Source of the DNA: Modicisalibacter ilicicola DSM 19980 | Lineage (GTDB): Bacteria > Pseudomonadota > Gammaproteobacteria > Pseudomonadales > Halomonadaceae | Assembly: GCF_900128925.1 (NCBI RefSeq) | Contig: NZ_FQUJ01000004.1 | Coordinates: 186,001-250,000 of the forward strand | Direction of reading: 5' to 3' | DNA length: 64,000 nucleotides | Part shown: one piece after another, positions 16,180-24,643 of the stretch | Position numbering within the stretch: position 1 is the stretch's first letter | Layout of the letters: the number at the start of each line of letters is the position of its first letter | Position numbers and translations under genes: made by a program | The notes under the pieces: generated by a model | What the model was told of the DNA's origin: nothing | The model's input: only the letters and a program-made list of their open reading frames with translations | Databases searched by the model: none

Positions 16180-16947
16180 TCACGAGAGGAACTCGCGCCG
16201 GACTGCCGCCACCATGTCGCGGCGGTACTGCTCGACCATGAGCATCCCCTTTTCCGGCGTGGCCTGTGCCGCCGAGGTCAGCGAGCCCGTCTCCGGCACC
16301 CATTCCCGCCGCGCAGGCCAGACGTCGTAGGGCGGGGCCTCCATTGGCGCGTTGTCCGGAATGCGGTCCATTCGCACCAGTTCGGGGTAGAAATGCATCA
16401 TCAGCGAGGTCTCGAGTACCGCGGCGTGTTCGAGCTCGATCCCCGGGTAACCCTCGGGGAAGACGGCGTCGAGGGTGTCGCGGGTCAAAAACTCCCAGTG
16501 TTGCAGGCACATCACGCGCAGGCCCGTCGCGCCGACATCGCGCATCGCCAGGTCGATGCCTTCGTTGAGAAACCACAGGTTCTCGAAATGGCCGTCGATG
16601 ACGCAGATGCGGCGCACGCCATGGCGCGCGAGTTCCCGGATGATGTCGCGCACCACGGCGCTCAGGGTGGCGCCATCGAGGCCGGTGCTGCCGGGGAAGG
16701 AAGGCCCGCCCCCGGTGCGCGGCATCGACTTGTAGCCATAGTTGACGGGCGGTGCGACGATGCCATCGACCTCCCGCGCCACCACCGCGGCGATGGCGGT
16801 CGGCAGCAGGTGATCCACGCCCATGGGCAGATGCGGCCCGTGCTGTTCGAGCATGCCGGTCGGTAGAAACACGATCGGATCGCTCGCTAGGCGCTCACCG
16901 AATTCGGGCCAGGTCATCTCGGCCATCATGACGGTCGGTTGGTTCAT
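16180..16947 (-). CDS. Creatininase family amidohydrolase
   Basis: A 255-residue metal-dependent cyclic amidohydrolase. The binuclear metal ligands of Pseudomonas creatininase are at the same numbers here: Glu34 and His36 in LEQHGPH, Asp45 in MGVDHLLP, His120 and Glu122 in DGHFEN. Long blocks such as NYGYKSMPRTGGGPSFPGST and GLDGATLSAVVRDIIRELARHG are very close to that enzyme as I remember it. Trp151 and His174 correspond to substrate-site residues, but the second substrate-stacking Trp is Ile170 and the active-site Tyr is Phe121. So ring opening of a creatinine-like compound is likely, with changed preference possible. ATG 16947 follows GAGGGA. Encoded between the ABC transporter and the SDR genes. 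Confidence 0.9.
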   Translation of the reverse strand: MNQPTVMMAEMTWPEFGERLASDPIVFLPTGMLEQHGPHLPMGVDHLLPTAIAAVVAREVDGIVAPPVNYGYKSMPRTGGGPSFPGSTGLDGATLSAVVRDIIRELARHGVRRICVIDGHFENLWFLNEGIDLAMRDVGATGLRVMCLQHWEFLTRDTLDAVFPEGYPGIELEHAAVLETSLMMHFYPELVRMDRIPDNAPMEAPPYDVWPARREWVPETGSLTSAAQATPEKGMLMVEQYRRDMVAAVRREFLS

Positions 16948-16996
16948 AGAATCTGTTCCCTCATCAACTCCATGCGTGAGCCATTGCCTCGGGCAC

Positions 16997-17854
16997 TCAG
17001 TGCTCGAAGTCCTCGCCACCCTGGGCGCGCATCAGGTGGAGGATATGGCGTTCGAGATCGCCGTAGCCGGCCAGGCCGATCAGTTCTTCCTTGTGGCGTA
17101 ACCGGCGCCCCTGCTTGAACGAGGGGATGATCTCTTCATGGACCCGGCCCGGATGGCGAGACATGAACTCGATCCGATCGGCCAGGAAGATCGCCTCCTC
17201 GATATCGTGGGTGACCATCAGAATCGTCGTGTTGGCGGACTCGACGATGCTCATCATCAGTTCCTGCATCTGCCAGCGTGTCTGGGCATCGAGCGCCCCG
17301 AAGGGTTCATCCATCAGGAGGATCGCCGGTTCGTTGGCCAGGGTGCGTGCGATCGCGACGCGCTGCTTCATGCCCCCGGACAGATGCCGGGGGTAGGCGC
17401 CGGCGAAACGGCTCAGCCCCACCAGTTCGATGAAATGCCTGGCCCGCTCGCGTCGCTGTGCCTTGGGAACGTGGTTGAGCCGCATGCCGTACTCGACGTT
17501 CTGCTGCACCGTCAGCCAGTCGAAGGAGGTATAGGCCTGGAAGACCATGCCCCGCTCTTGCGACGGGCCCGTGATCGGACAGCCGTCGAGCATCAGTTCG
17601 CCGCTGGAGGGTTGCTCCAGCCCCGCCACCATGCGCAGCACGGTGGACTTGCCGCAGCCGGAGGGGCCAAGAAGCACGCAGACCTCGTTTTCCAGCGTGG
17701 TGAAGCTGACATCCTTGATCGCCTCGATGGCCTCACCGCGCGGCACGTGGAACGACTTGCTCACGTTCGCCAACCGCAGCTTCGGGGTGTCGGTCGGCGG
17801 GGGGCATGCGCTGGGCGATGACTGGGCCATGCGATCCTCATCGAGCATGTTCAT
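16997..17854 (-). CDS. ABC transporter ATP-binding protein, NitT/TauT (SsuB/TauB) type
   Basis: A 285-residue ATPase that powers import by the neighbouring permease. Walker A GPSGCGKST, Q-loop region GMVFQAYTSFDWLTVQQNV, signature LSGGMKQRVAIART, Walker B LLMDEPFGALD and switch His in MVTHDIEEA are all intact. The DWLTVQQNV wording and the short C-terminal tail are typical of the nitrate/sulfonate/taurine group. The ATG at 17854 overlaps the permease stop (TGATG) with AGGAGG upstream. Genomic partners suggest that the imported compound is the substrate of the creatininase and ureohydrolase. Confidence 0.93.
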   Translation of the reverse strand: MNMLDEDRMAQSSPSACPPPTDTPKLRLANVSKSFHVPRGEAIEAIKDVSFTTLENEVCVLLGPSGCGKSTVLRMVAGLEQPSSGELMLDGCPITGPSQERGMVFQAYTSFDWLTVQQNVEYGMRLNHVPKAQRRERARHFIELVGLSRFAGAYPRHLSGGMKQRVAIARTLANEPAILLMDEPFGALDAQTRWQMQELMMSIVESANTTILMVTHDIEEAIFLADRIEFMSRHPGRVHEEIIPSFKQGRRLRHKEELIGLAGYGDLERHILHLMRAQGGEDFEH

Positions 17855-18678
17855 CAGTGCCCCTCCTGGTCGAGATAGGGGAACAGGACGCGCTGCAGCC
17901 AGCGGAACAGCACGTCGAAGGCGAGACCGAGTATCCCGATGATCAGGATCCCGGCCATGATCTCGTCGGTATGCAGGAAGCGCCGCGCGCGCATCATCAT
18001 CGCGCCGATGCCGGTGGTCGAGGCGATGATCTCGGCGATCACCAGGTAGGTCCAGGCGATGGCCAGCATCTGGCGCATCGAGGTGAGAATGTTCGGCAGC
18101 ACCGCCGGAACGACGACCGTCCAGAGGATCTGCCAGCGTTGGCCGCCGAGGGTCATCGCGGTCTCGATGAGTTCCGCCCGTACCTGGCTGGTGTGGTCCA
18201 TGATCAAGGTGATCAAGAAGAAGATGACACCGAGGAAAAGTAACGCCAGCTTCGGCAGCTCGCCGGTACCGAACCACATCAGCAGGATCGGTATGAAGGC
18301 TGGCGCCGGCAGATAGCGCCACGCCGATACGAAGGGGTTGAAGAACGCCTCGACCGTCTTGAACGAGCCCATGAGAATGCCGAGGGGGATCGCCAGGGTG
18401 CAGGCCACCAGAAAGCTGCCGAGAATGCGCGCGATGCTGATGCCGACATCCGACAGGAAGCCTCGCTCGGCGAACAGCTCATAGAGCGTGCGGATCACCT
18501 CCAGTGGAGAAGGGACCAGCAGCGTGTTGACCCAGCCCCACAGGACGGCCATTTCCCAGAGGCCGAAGAAAATGACCCATACCGTGGCGCCGAGGAGGAG
18601 GCGCCACCTTTTCGAGGTCGGCGTCAGGAACTCGAACCAGCGGGCCCGGTAGGCACTGCTCTTGGATGCAACTTCCAT
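17854..18678 (-). CDS. ABC transporter permease, NitT/TauT (SsuC/TauC) type
   Basis: A 274-residue inner-membrane permease with about six transmembrane segments. The first is GATVWVIFFGLWEMAVLW; the EAA loop that contacts the ATPase reads ELIETAMTLGGQRWQILWTVVVPAVLPNI; the conserved GIGAMMMRARRFLHTDEIMAGIL segment lies near the C-terminus. The start at 18678 (MEVASKSS) is backed by GGAGGAG; the open frame upstream to 18873 is not conserved. Located 77 bases downstream of the substrate-binding protein gene and overlapping the ATPase gene by one base. Confidence 0.93.
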   Translation of the reverse strand: MEVASKSSAYRARWFEFLTPTSKRWRLLLGATVWVIFFGLWEMAVLWGWVNTLLVPSPLEVIRTLYELFAERGFLSDVGISIARILGSFLVACTLAIPLGILMGSFKTVEAFFNPFVSAWRYLPAPAFIPILLMWFGTGELPKLALLFLGVIFFLITLIMDHTSQVRAELIETAMTLGGQRWQILWTVVVPAVLPNILTSMRQMLAIAWTYLVIAEIIASTTGIGAMMMRARRFLHTDEIMAGILIIGILGLAFDVLFRWLQRVLFPYLDQEGH

Positions 18679-18755
18679 CTTGGCTCCTCCCGTTGATACG
18701 TCGAGACGAGAGACCCGGTGCCGGCGACTGGCGTGTCGCTGTCCCGGGTCTTGCG

Positions 18756-19841
18756 CTAACGGGCGGACATGGACTGACGATAGCCACTCTCGACCAGATC
18801 GGCCGTCAGGCTGCAGTCGACGCCCTTTTCGGCCTCCTGCATCGCGTCCATCAGGCCGAGCTTCACCCACCACTCGTTGGTCAGTCGGACGCTTTGGACC
18901 ATCGAGCCGTTATCGATTCCATGCGGGGGATCGCCCTCCAGCACGCCGCAGATGCGAGCGGTCTCATCGAAATCGAGCATGTACAGGCCGTCATCCAGAT
19001 ACTTGCCGTTGGTGCCCACGACCGACTCGATATCGGACACCGGCCATTGCAGATAGTCCGAGAACAGCTGGTTCACCTCCTGCGTGTTGTCATGCCAGTA
19101 CTGCAGGGCGTCGAACCGGGCACGGATGATGTCCATCGCGGCCTGGCGCCGCTCGGCGATGAAATTCTTGTTCATGTACATCGCGTCCATGAAGATCCCG
19201 GTATCGAGGTAGCGGGGCTCGGCGGTATTCGCGACGATCGTGGCCGTGTCGAGATTCTCGAGGACGCGTGTCACCCAGGGTTCGTACATGTAGGCTGCCG
19301 CCAGGTCACCGGACATGACCGGCCCTACGGCCTCGTCCGCATTCAGGTTCACCCAGTCGACGTCTTTCGGCATCAACCCTTCGCTGTCGAGCCACATCCC
19401 CATGAGTATCTCGCCGATATAGGCTTGCGGCGCCCCGACCTTCTTGCCCTTCAGCTCCTGGGCATCCGTCTCCCTGGCACTGAGGATCTTGTCGACGCCA
19501 TAGGAAATATTGAGATGCGATACCAGGACCGTGTCCGTGCCGCGCTCGATGGCGAATGGCGTGTACTCGGCGGTGCTGAGATAGACGTCGATCTGACCGG
19601 CAGCAAGTGCCGCATGGCCGCCGAGAGGGTCTTCGAAGATGGTCAGGTTCAGGTCGTAGTCTTCCGCCAGACCTTTCTGCCGGGCCACCTCGAGGAACGA
19701 GAATCCGGGCCACGACACATTCAGGCCGATGTTGACCGGCTCCTTGGCTTGCGCAGGAGACATGGCGGGTAGCGTCATGAACGATGCGCAGAAAACGGCG
19801 GCGGCCAGTCTGTTTCTGGCAGGGAAATCGAAGATCGTCAT
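18756..19841 (-). CDS. ABC transporter substrate-binding protein, NitT/TauT (SsuA/NMT1-like) type
   Basis: A 361-residue periplasmic binding protein with a signal peptide (NRLAAAVFCASFMTLPAMSPAQA). The mature protein begins KEPVNIGLNVSWPGFSFLEVARQKGL and continues with GGHAALAAGQIDVYLSTAEYTPFAIERGTD, the pattern of the SsuA/THI5-like fold. I chose ATG 19841 because GAGGA lies at a proper distance; the ATG at 19856 has none. First gene of the operon, divergent from the LysR gene at 20163. Several aromatic residues (WPGFSF, YEPWVTR, YWHDN) could line the pocket for a flat or cationic ligand. Ligand unknown. Confidence 0.9.
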   Translation of the reverse strand: MTIFDFPARNRLAAAVFCASFMTLPAMSPAQAKEPVNIGLNVSWPGFSFLEVARQKGLAEDYDLNLTIFEDPLGGHAALAAGQIDVYLSTAEYTPFAIERGTDTVLVSHLNISYGVDKILSARETDAQELKGKKVGAPQAYIGEILMGMWLDSEGLMPKDVDWVNLNADEAVGPVMSGDLAAAYMYEPWVTRVLENLDTATIVANTAEPRYLDTGIFMDAMYMNKNFIAERRQAAMDIIRARFDALQYWHDNTQEVNQLFSDYLQWPVSDIESVVGTNGKYLDDGLYMLDFDETARICGVLEGDPPHGIDNGSMVQSVRLTNEWWVKLGLMDAMQEAEKGVDCSLTADLVESGYRQSMSAR

Positions 19842-20162
19842 GTTGTTGTTCCTCATTCCTCGCGCTGGGTGAGCACGGCGAAGAGGCTTCCTGATGCTCT
19901 ACACGGTGCTCGATGGGGTCTTGTTATTGTTGCGGCACCGGGTTCGATCTCATGACATGAACCCAAGCGGCAGCCTGTACGCCTTCAGCATATTCACTGC
20001 CTGTCGGGCAAACCATTACCGGCTATCAAAGTGAAGTTTGTTATTGCTGAAGTGCGATTCCCCCCACGAGGGGCTTGCGTTGGCGCAGGGGGGTTGCCAG
20101 ATGTCATGGCGCGTGGTCTAAATTGAGCTACGCCCGCTTCGTCCAGCTATGGTCGATGACCC
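19842..20162. promoter_or_regulatory. Divergent control region of the creatininase/ureohydrolase operon and its LysR gene
   Basis: This 321-bp gene-free stretch must hold both promoters. An inverted repeat GGGTTC / GAACCC (19940-19945 and 19959-19964) with a 13-base spacer is a plausible LysR-type site. A second GC-rich hairpin (CCCCCC-ACGA-GGGG) lies near 20061-20076. No riboswitch or small-RNA structure was recognised. Confidence 0.45.
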
Positions 20163-21092
20163 ATGACCGCACGACATCCCAATGTCCCGAACCTTACCGA
20201 TTTCGACCTGAAACTGCTGCGCGTCTTTCATGCCGTGGTGCAGGCCCAGGGGCTCGCAGCGGCGCAGCAGGTACTGGGCCTGTCGTTGTCGACGATCAGC
20301 ATCCAGCTCAAGCAACTCGAGGAGCGTCTCGGTTTCACGCTCTGCGAGCGCGGCCGCAAGGGCTTCGCCCTCACCGAGGAGGGCGAGCGAATCCACAAGA
20401 GCCTGACGCCGCTGTTCGACTCGATCAGCGGCTTTCGCGATGTCGTGGCCGACGTGCGGGGCAACCTCAGCGGCGATCTGCATTTCGGGGTCGTCGACGC
20501 CCTGGCGACGAACCGGGCGGCCCCGTTGCCGAAGGCATTCCAGAACTTCTCGGAATGCGCCCCCGGGGTCCATTTGCACGTGGATATCTCCTCGCCCGAA
20601 GAACTCCTTCAGGGCCTGCTCGAAGGGCGTTATCACTGCATCCTCACCCCCGTGGAGCCCTCCCATGAGTCCGTGGAGAGCGTGCCCGTGTTCACCGAAC
20701 GCCAGCAGCTCTACTGCGGGGCCGACCACCCGCTGTTCCATGAAACCGATTCTTCGCGGATCGCCGAGGCGCTCGAACACACTACCTTGACCGACAAGAG
20801 CTACGCTTCACTCTCCTCGACCGACAACCCGCGGACACCGCTCGAGGGCCCGATCGTCTCGCACATGGAAAGCAATGCACTGCTGATCCTGAGCGGCCGC
20901 TATATCGGCTACCTGCCGAAGCACTACGCCGACCACTGGGTCGAGGAGGGGCTGATGCGCGTCCTTCTGCCCGATACGCCGGGGTTCGAAAGCCAGTTCT
21001 ATCTCGGCACTAGCAAGCATCACTGCTCTCGCTCCACGGAGGTATTCCGCAACTGCATGGTGGAAGTGCTCTCGCCGCCGCAAGCGAGCTGA
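20163..21092 (+). CDS. LysR family transcriptional regulator, probable regulator of the divergent operon
   Basis: A 309-residue LysR-type regulator. The N-terminal helix-turn-helix (LTDFDLKLLRVFHAVVQAQGLAAAQQVLGLSLSTISIQLKQLEERLGFTLCERGRKGFALTEEG, given here only as the region of residues 11-75) is followed by the periplasmic-binding-protein-like effector domain with GNLSGDLHFGVVDA and LILSGRYIGYLPKHYA. Its position, divergent from the ABC/creatininase/ureohydrolase operon, fits LysR-type control of that operon. The inducer is presumably the imported compound or a breakdown product. No strong ribosome binding site precedes ATG 20163. Confidence 0.9.
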   Translation: MTARHPNVPNLTDFDLKLLRVFHAVVQAQGLAAAQQVLGLSLSTISIQLKQLEERLGFTLCERGRKGFALTEEGERIHKSLTPLFDSISGFRDVVADVRGNLSGDLHFGVVDALATNRAAPLPKAFQNFSECAPGVHLHVDISSPEELLQGLLEGRYHCILTPVEPSHESVESVPVFTERQQLYCGADHPLFHETDSSRIAEALEHTTLTDKSYASLSSTDNPRTPLEGPIVSHMESNALLILSGRYIGYLPKHYADHWVEEGLMRVLLPDTPGFESQFYLGTSKHHCSRSTEVFRNCMVEVLSPPQAS

Positions 21093-21176
21093 AACGAGGC
21101 CGGACCCGGCGTGATTCCCACGAAAACTCCATTGACCTGGTAGCCCCTTGGTTCTTTCTTGCCTTGGCAGGCTAGG

Positions 21177-22079
21177 CTAGGGGTATCGTCCGCTGCGGCG
21201 ATTCTCCACCAGCACCTCCAGGATCTCGTTGGCCGCTTGCATGACCTCCGAGGGCGGCTCGCCCTTGCGGCGACTACAGATGATGGGGGTGGTGATGCCG
21301 CTATCCGCCAGATAGGCATAAACGATGCCGTCGCGCGTGAGTCGACTCACCTGTTCGGGAACCAGGGTGATTCCGAGCCCCGAGACCACCAGCCCAAGCG
21401 CGGTTTGCAGTTCGTTGGCCTCCTGCGCCACCTGAACCTTGAGCCCACGGCGACGGAACAGCCCCAGCACCATGTCCGCCAGGCTGGGTCTGGGGGTGGC
21501 AGGAAACAGGATCAAGTGATCCTCGGCCAACTGCGCCAGGGTAGGCCGTGTGCCTTCCAAGGCGTGGCCCGCCGGAAGCGCCGCCATCATCGGCTCCTCG
21601 AACAACACCTCCTGCACGACCTCCGGATCATCGATCAACAGCCGACCGAATCCCATGTCGATGCGCCCCGCCTTGAGCGCCTGAACCTGCTGCACCGTGG
21701 TCAACTCCGCCAATGTCAGCTCAAGGTCATCCTTTTGTCGTAATCCTCGCACCAGTAGGGGCAACTGCCCGTAGAACACCGATGGCACGAAGCCGATACC
21801 GAATATCCGGTGTTTGCTACGCGCCATGTGGCGCGTGGATGTCACGGTGACATCAATCTTTTCAAGGATCTGAAGGGCGTGCTCGTGGAAGAACTGACCC
21901 GGCGGTGTCAGCACCAGGCCCCGCGAATGGCGCTGGAAAAGGGGAGCACCCAGGTGTCTCTCCAATTGCTTGATCTGCCGGGTCAGCGGTGGTTGCGCCA
22001 TGTGCAGCCGCTCGGCGGCGCGGGTCAGGTTTAGCTCCTCGGCCACGACACAGAAATAGCGCAGGTGGCGTAGTTCCAC
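21177..22079 (-). CDS. catR: LysR family regulator of catechol/benzoate genes (CatR/BenM-like)
   Basis: A 300-residue LysR-type regulator beginning VELRHLRYFCVVAEELNLTRAAERLHMAQPPLTRQIKQLE, the start typical of the CatR/CatM/BenM group. I chose the GTG at 22079, preceded by GGAGG at the right distance; the frame is open further upstream but without conservation. It is divergent from catB, as in most cat clusters. Known family members respond to cis,cis-muconate and sometimes benzoate and activate catB and ben promoters. An ATAC-N7-GTAT site overlaps its own translation start region, suggesting self-repression. Confidence 0.9.
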   Translation of the reverse strand: MELRHLRYFCVVAEELNLTRAAERLHMAQPPLTRQIKQLERHLGAPLFQRHSRGLVLTPPGQFFHEHALQILEKIDVTVTSTRHMARSKHRIFGIGFVPSVFYGQLPLLVRGLRQKDDLELTLAELTTVQQVQALKAGRIDMGFGRLLIDDPEVVQEVLFEEPMMAALPAGHALEGTRPTLAQLAEDHLILFPATPRPSLADMVLGLFRRRGLKVQVAQEANELQTALGLVVSGLGITLVPEQVSRLTRDGIVYAYLADSGITTPIICSRRKGEPPSEVMQAANEILEVLVENRRSGRYP

Positions 22080-22080
22080 G

Positions 22081-22095
22081 ATACCTCCAGGGTAT
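22081..22095. promoter_or_regulatory. ATAC-N7-GTAT site, probable CatR/BenM operator
   Basis: The bases ATAC, seven others, then GTAT match the published recognition consensus of CatM and BenM. The site lies one base upstream of the catR GTG and covers its Shine-Dalgarno sequence, and it is 80 bases from catB. This allows one site to serve autorepression and part of catB activation. Confidence 0.65.
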
Positions 22096-22174
22096 GGCAA
22101 GGCACTCAATCGATATTGGTTGCTTTGTCCGTAGGGGGTCAAGCTCTTCCTATCTTCTTTGACCCTAGAGCTGA

Positions 22175-23302
22175 ATGCGCCCCATGACCCCATCGATCGA
22201 ATCCATCGAGACATTGCTGGTCGACCTGCCGACCATCCGGCCCCACAAGCTGTCGGTGGCCACCATGGCATGCCAGACCCTGGTGATCGTGCGCATGCGT
22301 CATTCCGATGGCATCGAAGGGCTGGGCGAGGGCACTACCATCGGCGGTTTGAGCTATGGCCCGGAAAGCCCCGAGAGCATCAAGTGCAACATCGATGCCT
22401 ATCTGGCACCGCTATTGATCGGCCAGCCATCGAGTAACCTTAATGCGCTGCGTGCCCGGCTGAACCGACATGTTCGCGGCAATGCCATCGCCAAGTCGGC
22501 CCTGGAAACCGCACTGCTCGACGCCCAGGGCAAGCGCCTGGGGCTCTCCGTGGCGGAGCTGCTCGGCGGGGCGCGGCACGATCATCTGCCGGTGCTCTGG
22601 GTGCTGGCCAGCGGCGATACCCAGCGGGATATCGACGAGGCCTTTCAGCATCTCGAGACCCGCCGCCACGGCGACTTCAAGCTCAAGATCGGGGCCAAGC
22701 CCGTGGATGAGGATGTGCGCCACGTGGCGGCCATCAAGGCGGCGCTCGGTGAGCACGCCGGCATCCGGGTCGATCTCAATCAGGCCTGGGACGAGTCCAC
22801 CGCGGTGCGCGGCATTGCCGCCCTGCAGGAGGCCGGTATCGAGCTCATCGAACAGCCGATCCCCGCCCGCGAGCAGGCCGGCTTGATCCGCCTGGCCAAT
22901 CGCTTCGAGGTGCCGATGCTGGCCGACGAGGCGGTGCAGGACGCACGCGATGGCCTCGATCTGATCGGTGGCGGCTTCAGTGGTGCCTTCGCGCTCAAGA
23001 TCGCCAAGTCCGGCGGTCCGCGCAGCGTGTTGGGATTGGGCGATCTGGCTCAGACCGCGGGTATCGGCCTCTACGGTGGCACCTTGCTGGAGGGCTCCAT
23101 CGGCACCGCTGCCGCCCTGCACGCCTGGGCGACGCTGGACGAGATGGCCTGGGGCACCGAGATGTTCGCACCCCTGCTGCTCAAGGACGACATCGTCGCC
23201 GAACCACTGGCCTATCGCGACTTCGGTATCGCGTTACCCAAGGGGCCGGGGCTGGGCATCAGCCTCGACGAAGACAAGTTGCGCCACTATGCGCGCCAGT
23301 AA
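22175..23302 (+). CDS. catB: Muconate cycloisomerase
   Basis: A 375-residue enolase-superfamily enzyme that lactonises cis,cis-muconate to muconolactone in the catechol branch of the beta-ketoadipate pathway. Family features are LVDLPTIRPHKL, the Lys pair in FKLKIG (169 and 171), metal ligands Asp200 (VDLNQAWDE), Glu226 (IEQPI) and Asp251 (ADEAV), and Lys275 in ALKIAKSGG. The C-terminal GIGLYGGTLLEGSIGTAA block is also typical. Length is normal. ATG 22175 lacks a strong ribosome binding site; ATG 22184 is an alternative. First gene of catBCA-benABCD. Confidence 0.96.
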   Translation: MRPMTPSIESIETLLVDLPTIRPHKLSVATMACQTLVIVRMRHSDGIEGLGEGTTIGGLSYGPESPESIKCNIDAYLAPLLIGQPSSNLNALRARLNRHVRGNAIAKSALETALLDAQGKRLGLSVAELLGGARHDHLPVLWVLASGDTQRDIDEAFQHLETRRHGDFKLKIGAKPVDEDVRHVAAIKAALGEHAGIRVDLNQAWDESTAVRGIAALQEAGIELIEQPIPAREQAGLIRLANRFEVPMLADEAVQDARDGLDLIGGGFSGAFALKIAKSGGPRSVLGLGDLAQTAGIGLYGGTLLEGSIGTAAALHAWATLDEMAWGTEMFAPLLLKDDIVAEPLAYRDFGIALPKGPGLGISLDEDKLRHYARQ

Positions 23303-23338
23303 GGCGCATCAAGGCGTCACGCCAGACAGGAGAATCGC

Positions 23339-23629
23339 ATGCTGTTTCACGTGGAAATGACCGTCAAGCTACCGCCGTCTATGCCGGCCGAACAGGCCAG
23401 CGAGATCAAGGCGAAGGAGAAGGCCTACGCCCAGGAGCTGCAACGACAAGGCAAGTGGCGCCACCTGTGGAGGGTCGCCGGCAGCTACGCCAACGTTAGC
23501 CTCTTCGATGTCCAGGACAACGCCGAGTTGCAGGACCTGATCAGCAACCTGCCGCTGTTTCCTTACATGGAGATCAGCGTCAAGCCGCTGTGCCGCCACC
23601 CGTCGTCGATTCGCGAGGACGACTCCTAG
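23339..23629 (+). CDS. catC: Muconolactone delta-isomerase
   Basis: A 96-residue enzyme that isomerises muconolactone to the beta-ketoadipate enol-lactone. The start MLFHVEMTVKLPPSMP, the segment QGKWRHLWRVAGSYANVSLFDV, and LISNLPLFPYMEISVKPLCRHPSSI are hallmarks of CatC, and the length matches the family, which assembles into decamers. It lies 36 bases after catB with AGGAGAA upstream and is followed 41 bases later by catA, so all three cat genes are co-transcribed. Confidence 0.97.
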   Translation: MLFHVEMTVKLPPSMPAEQASEIKAKEKAYAQELQRQGKWRHLWRVAGSYANVSLFDVQDNAELQDLISNLPLFPYMEISVKPLCRHPSSIREDDS

Positions 23630-23670
23630 ACCTGCCTTGGCAGAACAATCATAACGATGAGGACACCACC

Positions 23671-24609
23671 ATGAACGTGAATATCTACGACACCCCGGAA
23701 GTACAGGACTTTCTGAAAGCCGTCAGCGGTTTCGACAAGGAGGGCGGCAGCGATCGTGCCAAGCAGATCATGCATCGCCTGCTGTCCGATCTGTATCGAC
23801 TGATCGACGACTTCGACGTCTCGCCGGACGAGTTCTGGGGCGCAGTCAACCTCCTCAACGAGCTAGGCAGTGGTAAGCAGGGCGGCCTGCTCGCGCCAGG
23901 ACTGGGCTTCGATCACTACCTGGATATGCGCATGGACGCCGCCGAAGCCCAGGCCGCGATCGAAGGTGCCACCCCACGCACCATCGAAGGACCGCTGTAT
24001 GTCGCCGGCGCGCCGGTCTCGGAGGGCTTCGCGCGCATGGATGACGGGTCGGATACCAACGCCGAGGTCATGTGGCTGACCGGGCAGGTGCGGGACACCG
24101 CAGGCGAGCCGATTCCTGGGGCTCAGGTGGAGATCTGGCACGCGGACTCGAAGGGTAACTACTCCTTCTTCGATCCGTCCCAGTCCGACTACCACCTGCG
24201 TCGCACCATCATCGCCGACGGCGAGGGGCGCTACAGCGCGCGCAGCATCATTCCCTCCGGCTATGGCTGTCCGCCGGATAGTCCCACCCAACAGGTGCTC
24301 GATCTGCTCGGCCGGCACGGTCAGCGCCCGGCGCATATCCATTTCTTCTTCTCCGCCCCGGGGTATCGCCATCTGACCACCCAGATCAATCTGGCCGGCG
24401 ACCCCTACACCTTCGATGACTTCGCCTTTGCCACCCGCGAGGAGCTGGTGGTGGAAGGCAAGCGCATCGAGGACAAGGCCGAGGCCGAGAAGCGCCACCT
24501 ACAGGGCCCCTTCACCGAGGTGGTGTTCGATGTGGTGCTGCCGGCGACCGAAGACCCCGAGATGCAGCAGCGTCACAAGCGGGCCCGTGCGCTGGAAGGC
24601 GAAGTCTGA
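23671..24609 (+). CDS. catA: Catechol 1,2-dioxygenase
   Basis: A 312-residue intradiol ring-cleaving enzyme that turns catechol into cis,cis-muconate. The non-heme iron ligands are visible: Tyr164 (GNYSFFD), Tyr198 (IPSGYGC), His222 and His224 (RPAHIHFFF). The N-terminal helical dimerisation and lipid-binding part, about residues 1-100, is present. The start at 23671 ([15 protein letters not shown]) matches the family; the longer open frame upstream overlaps catC and is not conserved. A GAGGA ribosome binding site precedes the ATG. Next to benA, so ring formation and cleavage are in one transcript. Confidence 0.97.
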   Translation: MNVNIYDTPEVQDFLKAVSGFDKEGGSDRAKQIMHRLLSDLYRLIDDFDVSPDEFWGAVNLLNELGSGKQGGLLAPGLGFDHYLDMRMDAAEAQAAIEGATPRTIEGPLYVAGAPVSEGFARMDDGSDTNAEVMWLTGQVRDTAGEPIPGAQVEIWHADSKGNYSFFDPSQSDYHLRRTIIADGEGRYSARSIIPSGYGCPPDSPTQQVLDLLGRHGQRPAHIHFFFSAPGYRHLTTQINLAGDPYTFDDFAFATREELVVEGKRIEDKAEAEKRHLQGPFTEVVFDVVLPATEDPEMQQRHKRARALEGEV

Positions 24610-24643
24610 TCCGATCCGAAGCTTGAGAAAGAGGAGTGCCACC

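Noticed and set aside
19842-20162. Guanidine riboswitch upstream of the guanidino-type operon
   Set aside because: I looked for one because of the ureohydrolase, but found no recognisable conserved core; a covariance-model search would be needed to be sure.
23590-23670. Upstream extension of catA
   Set aside because: It lies inside the end of catC and is not conserved; catA starts at 23671 with a GAGGA site.
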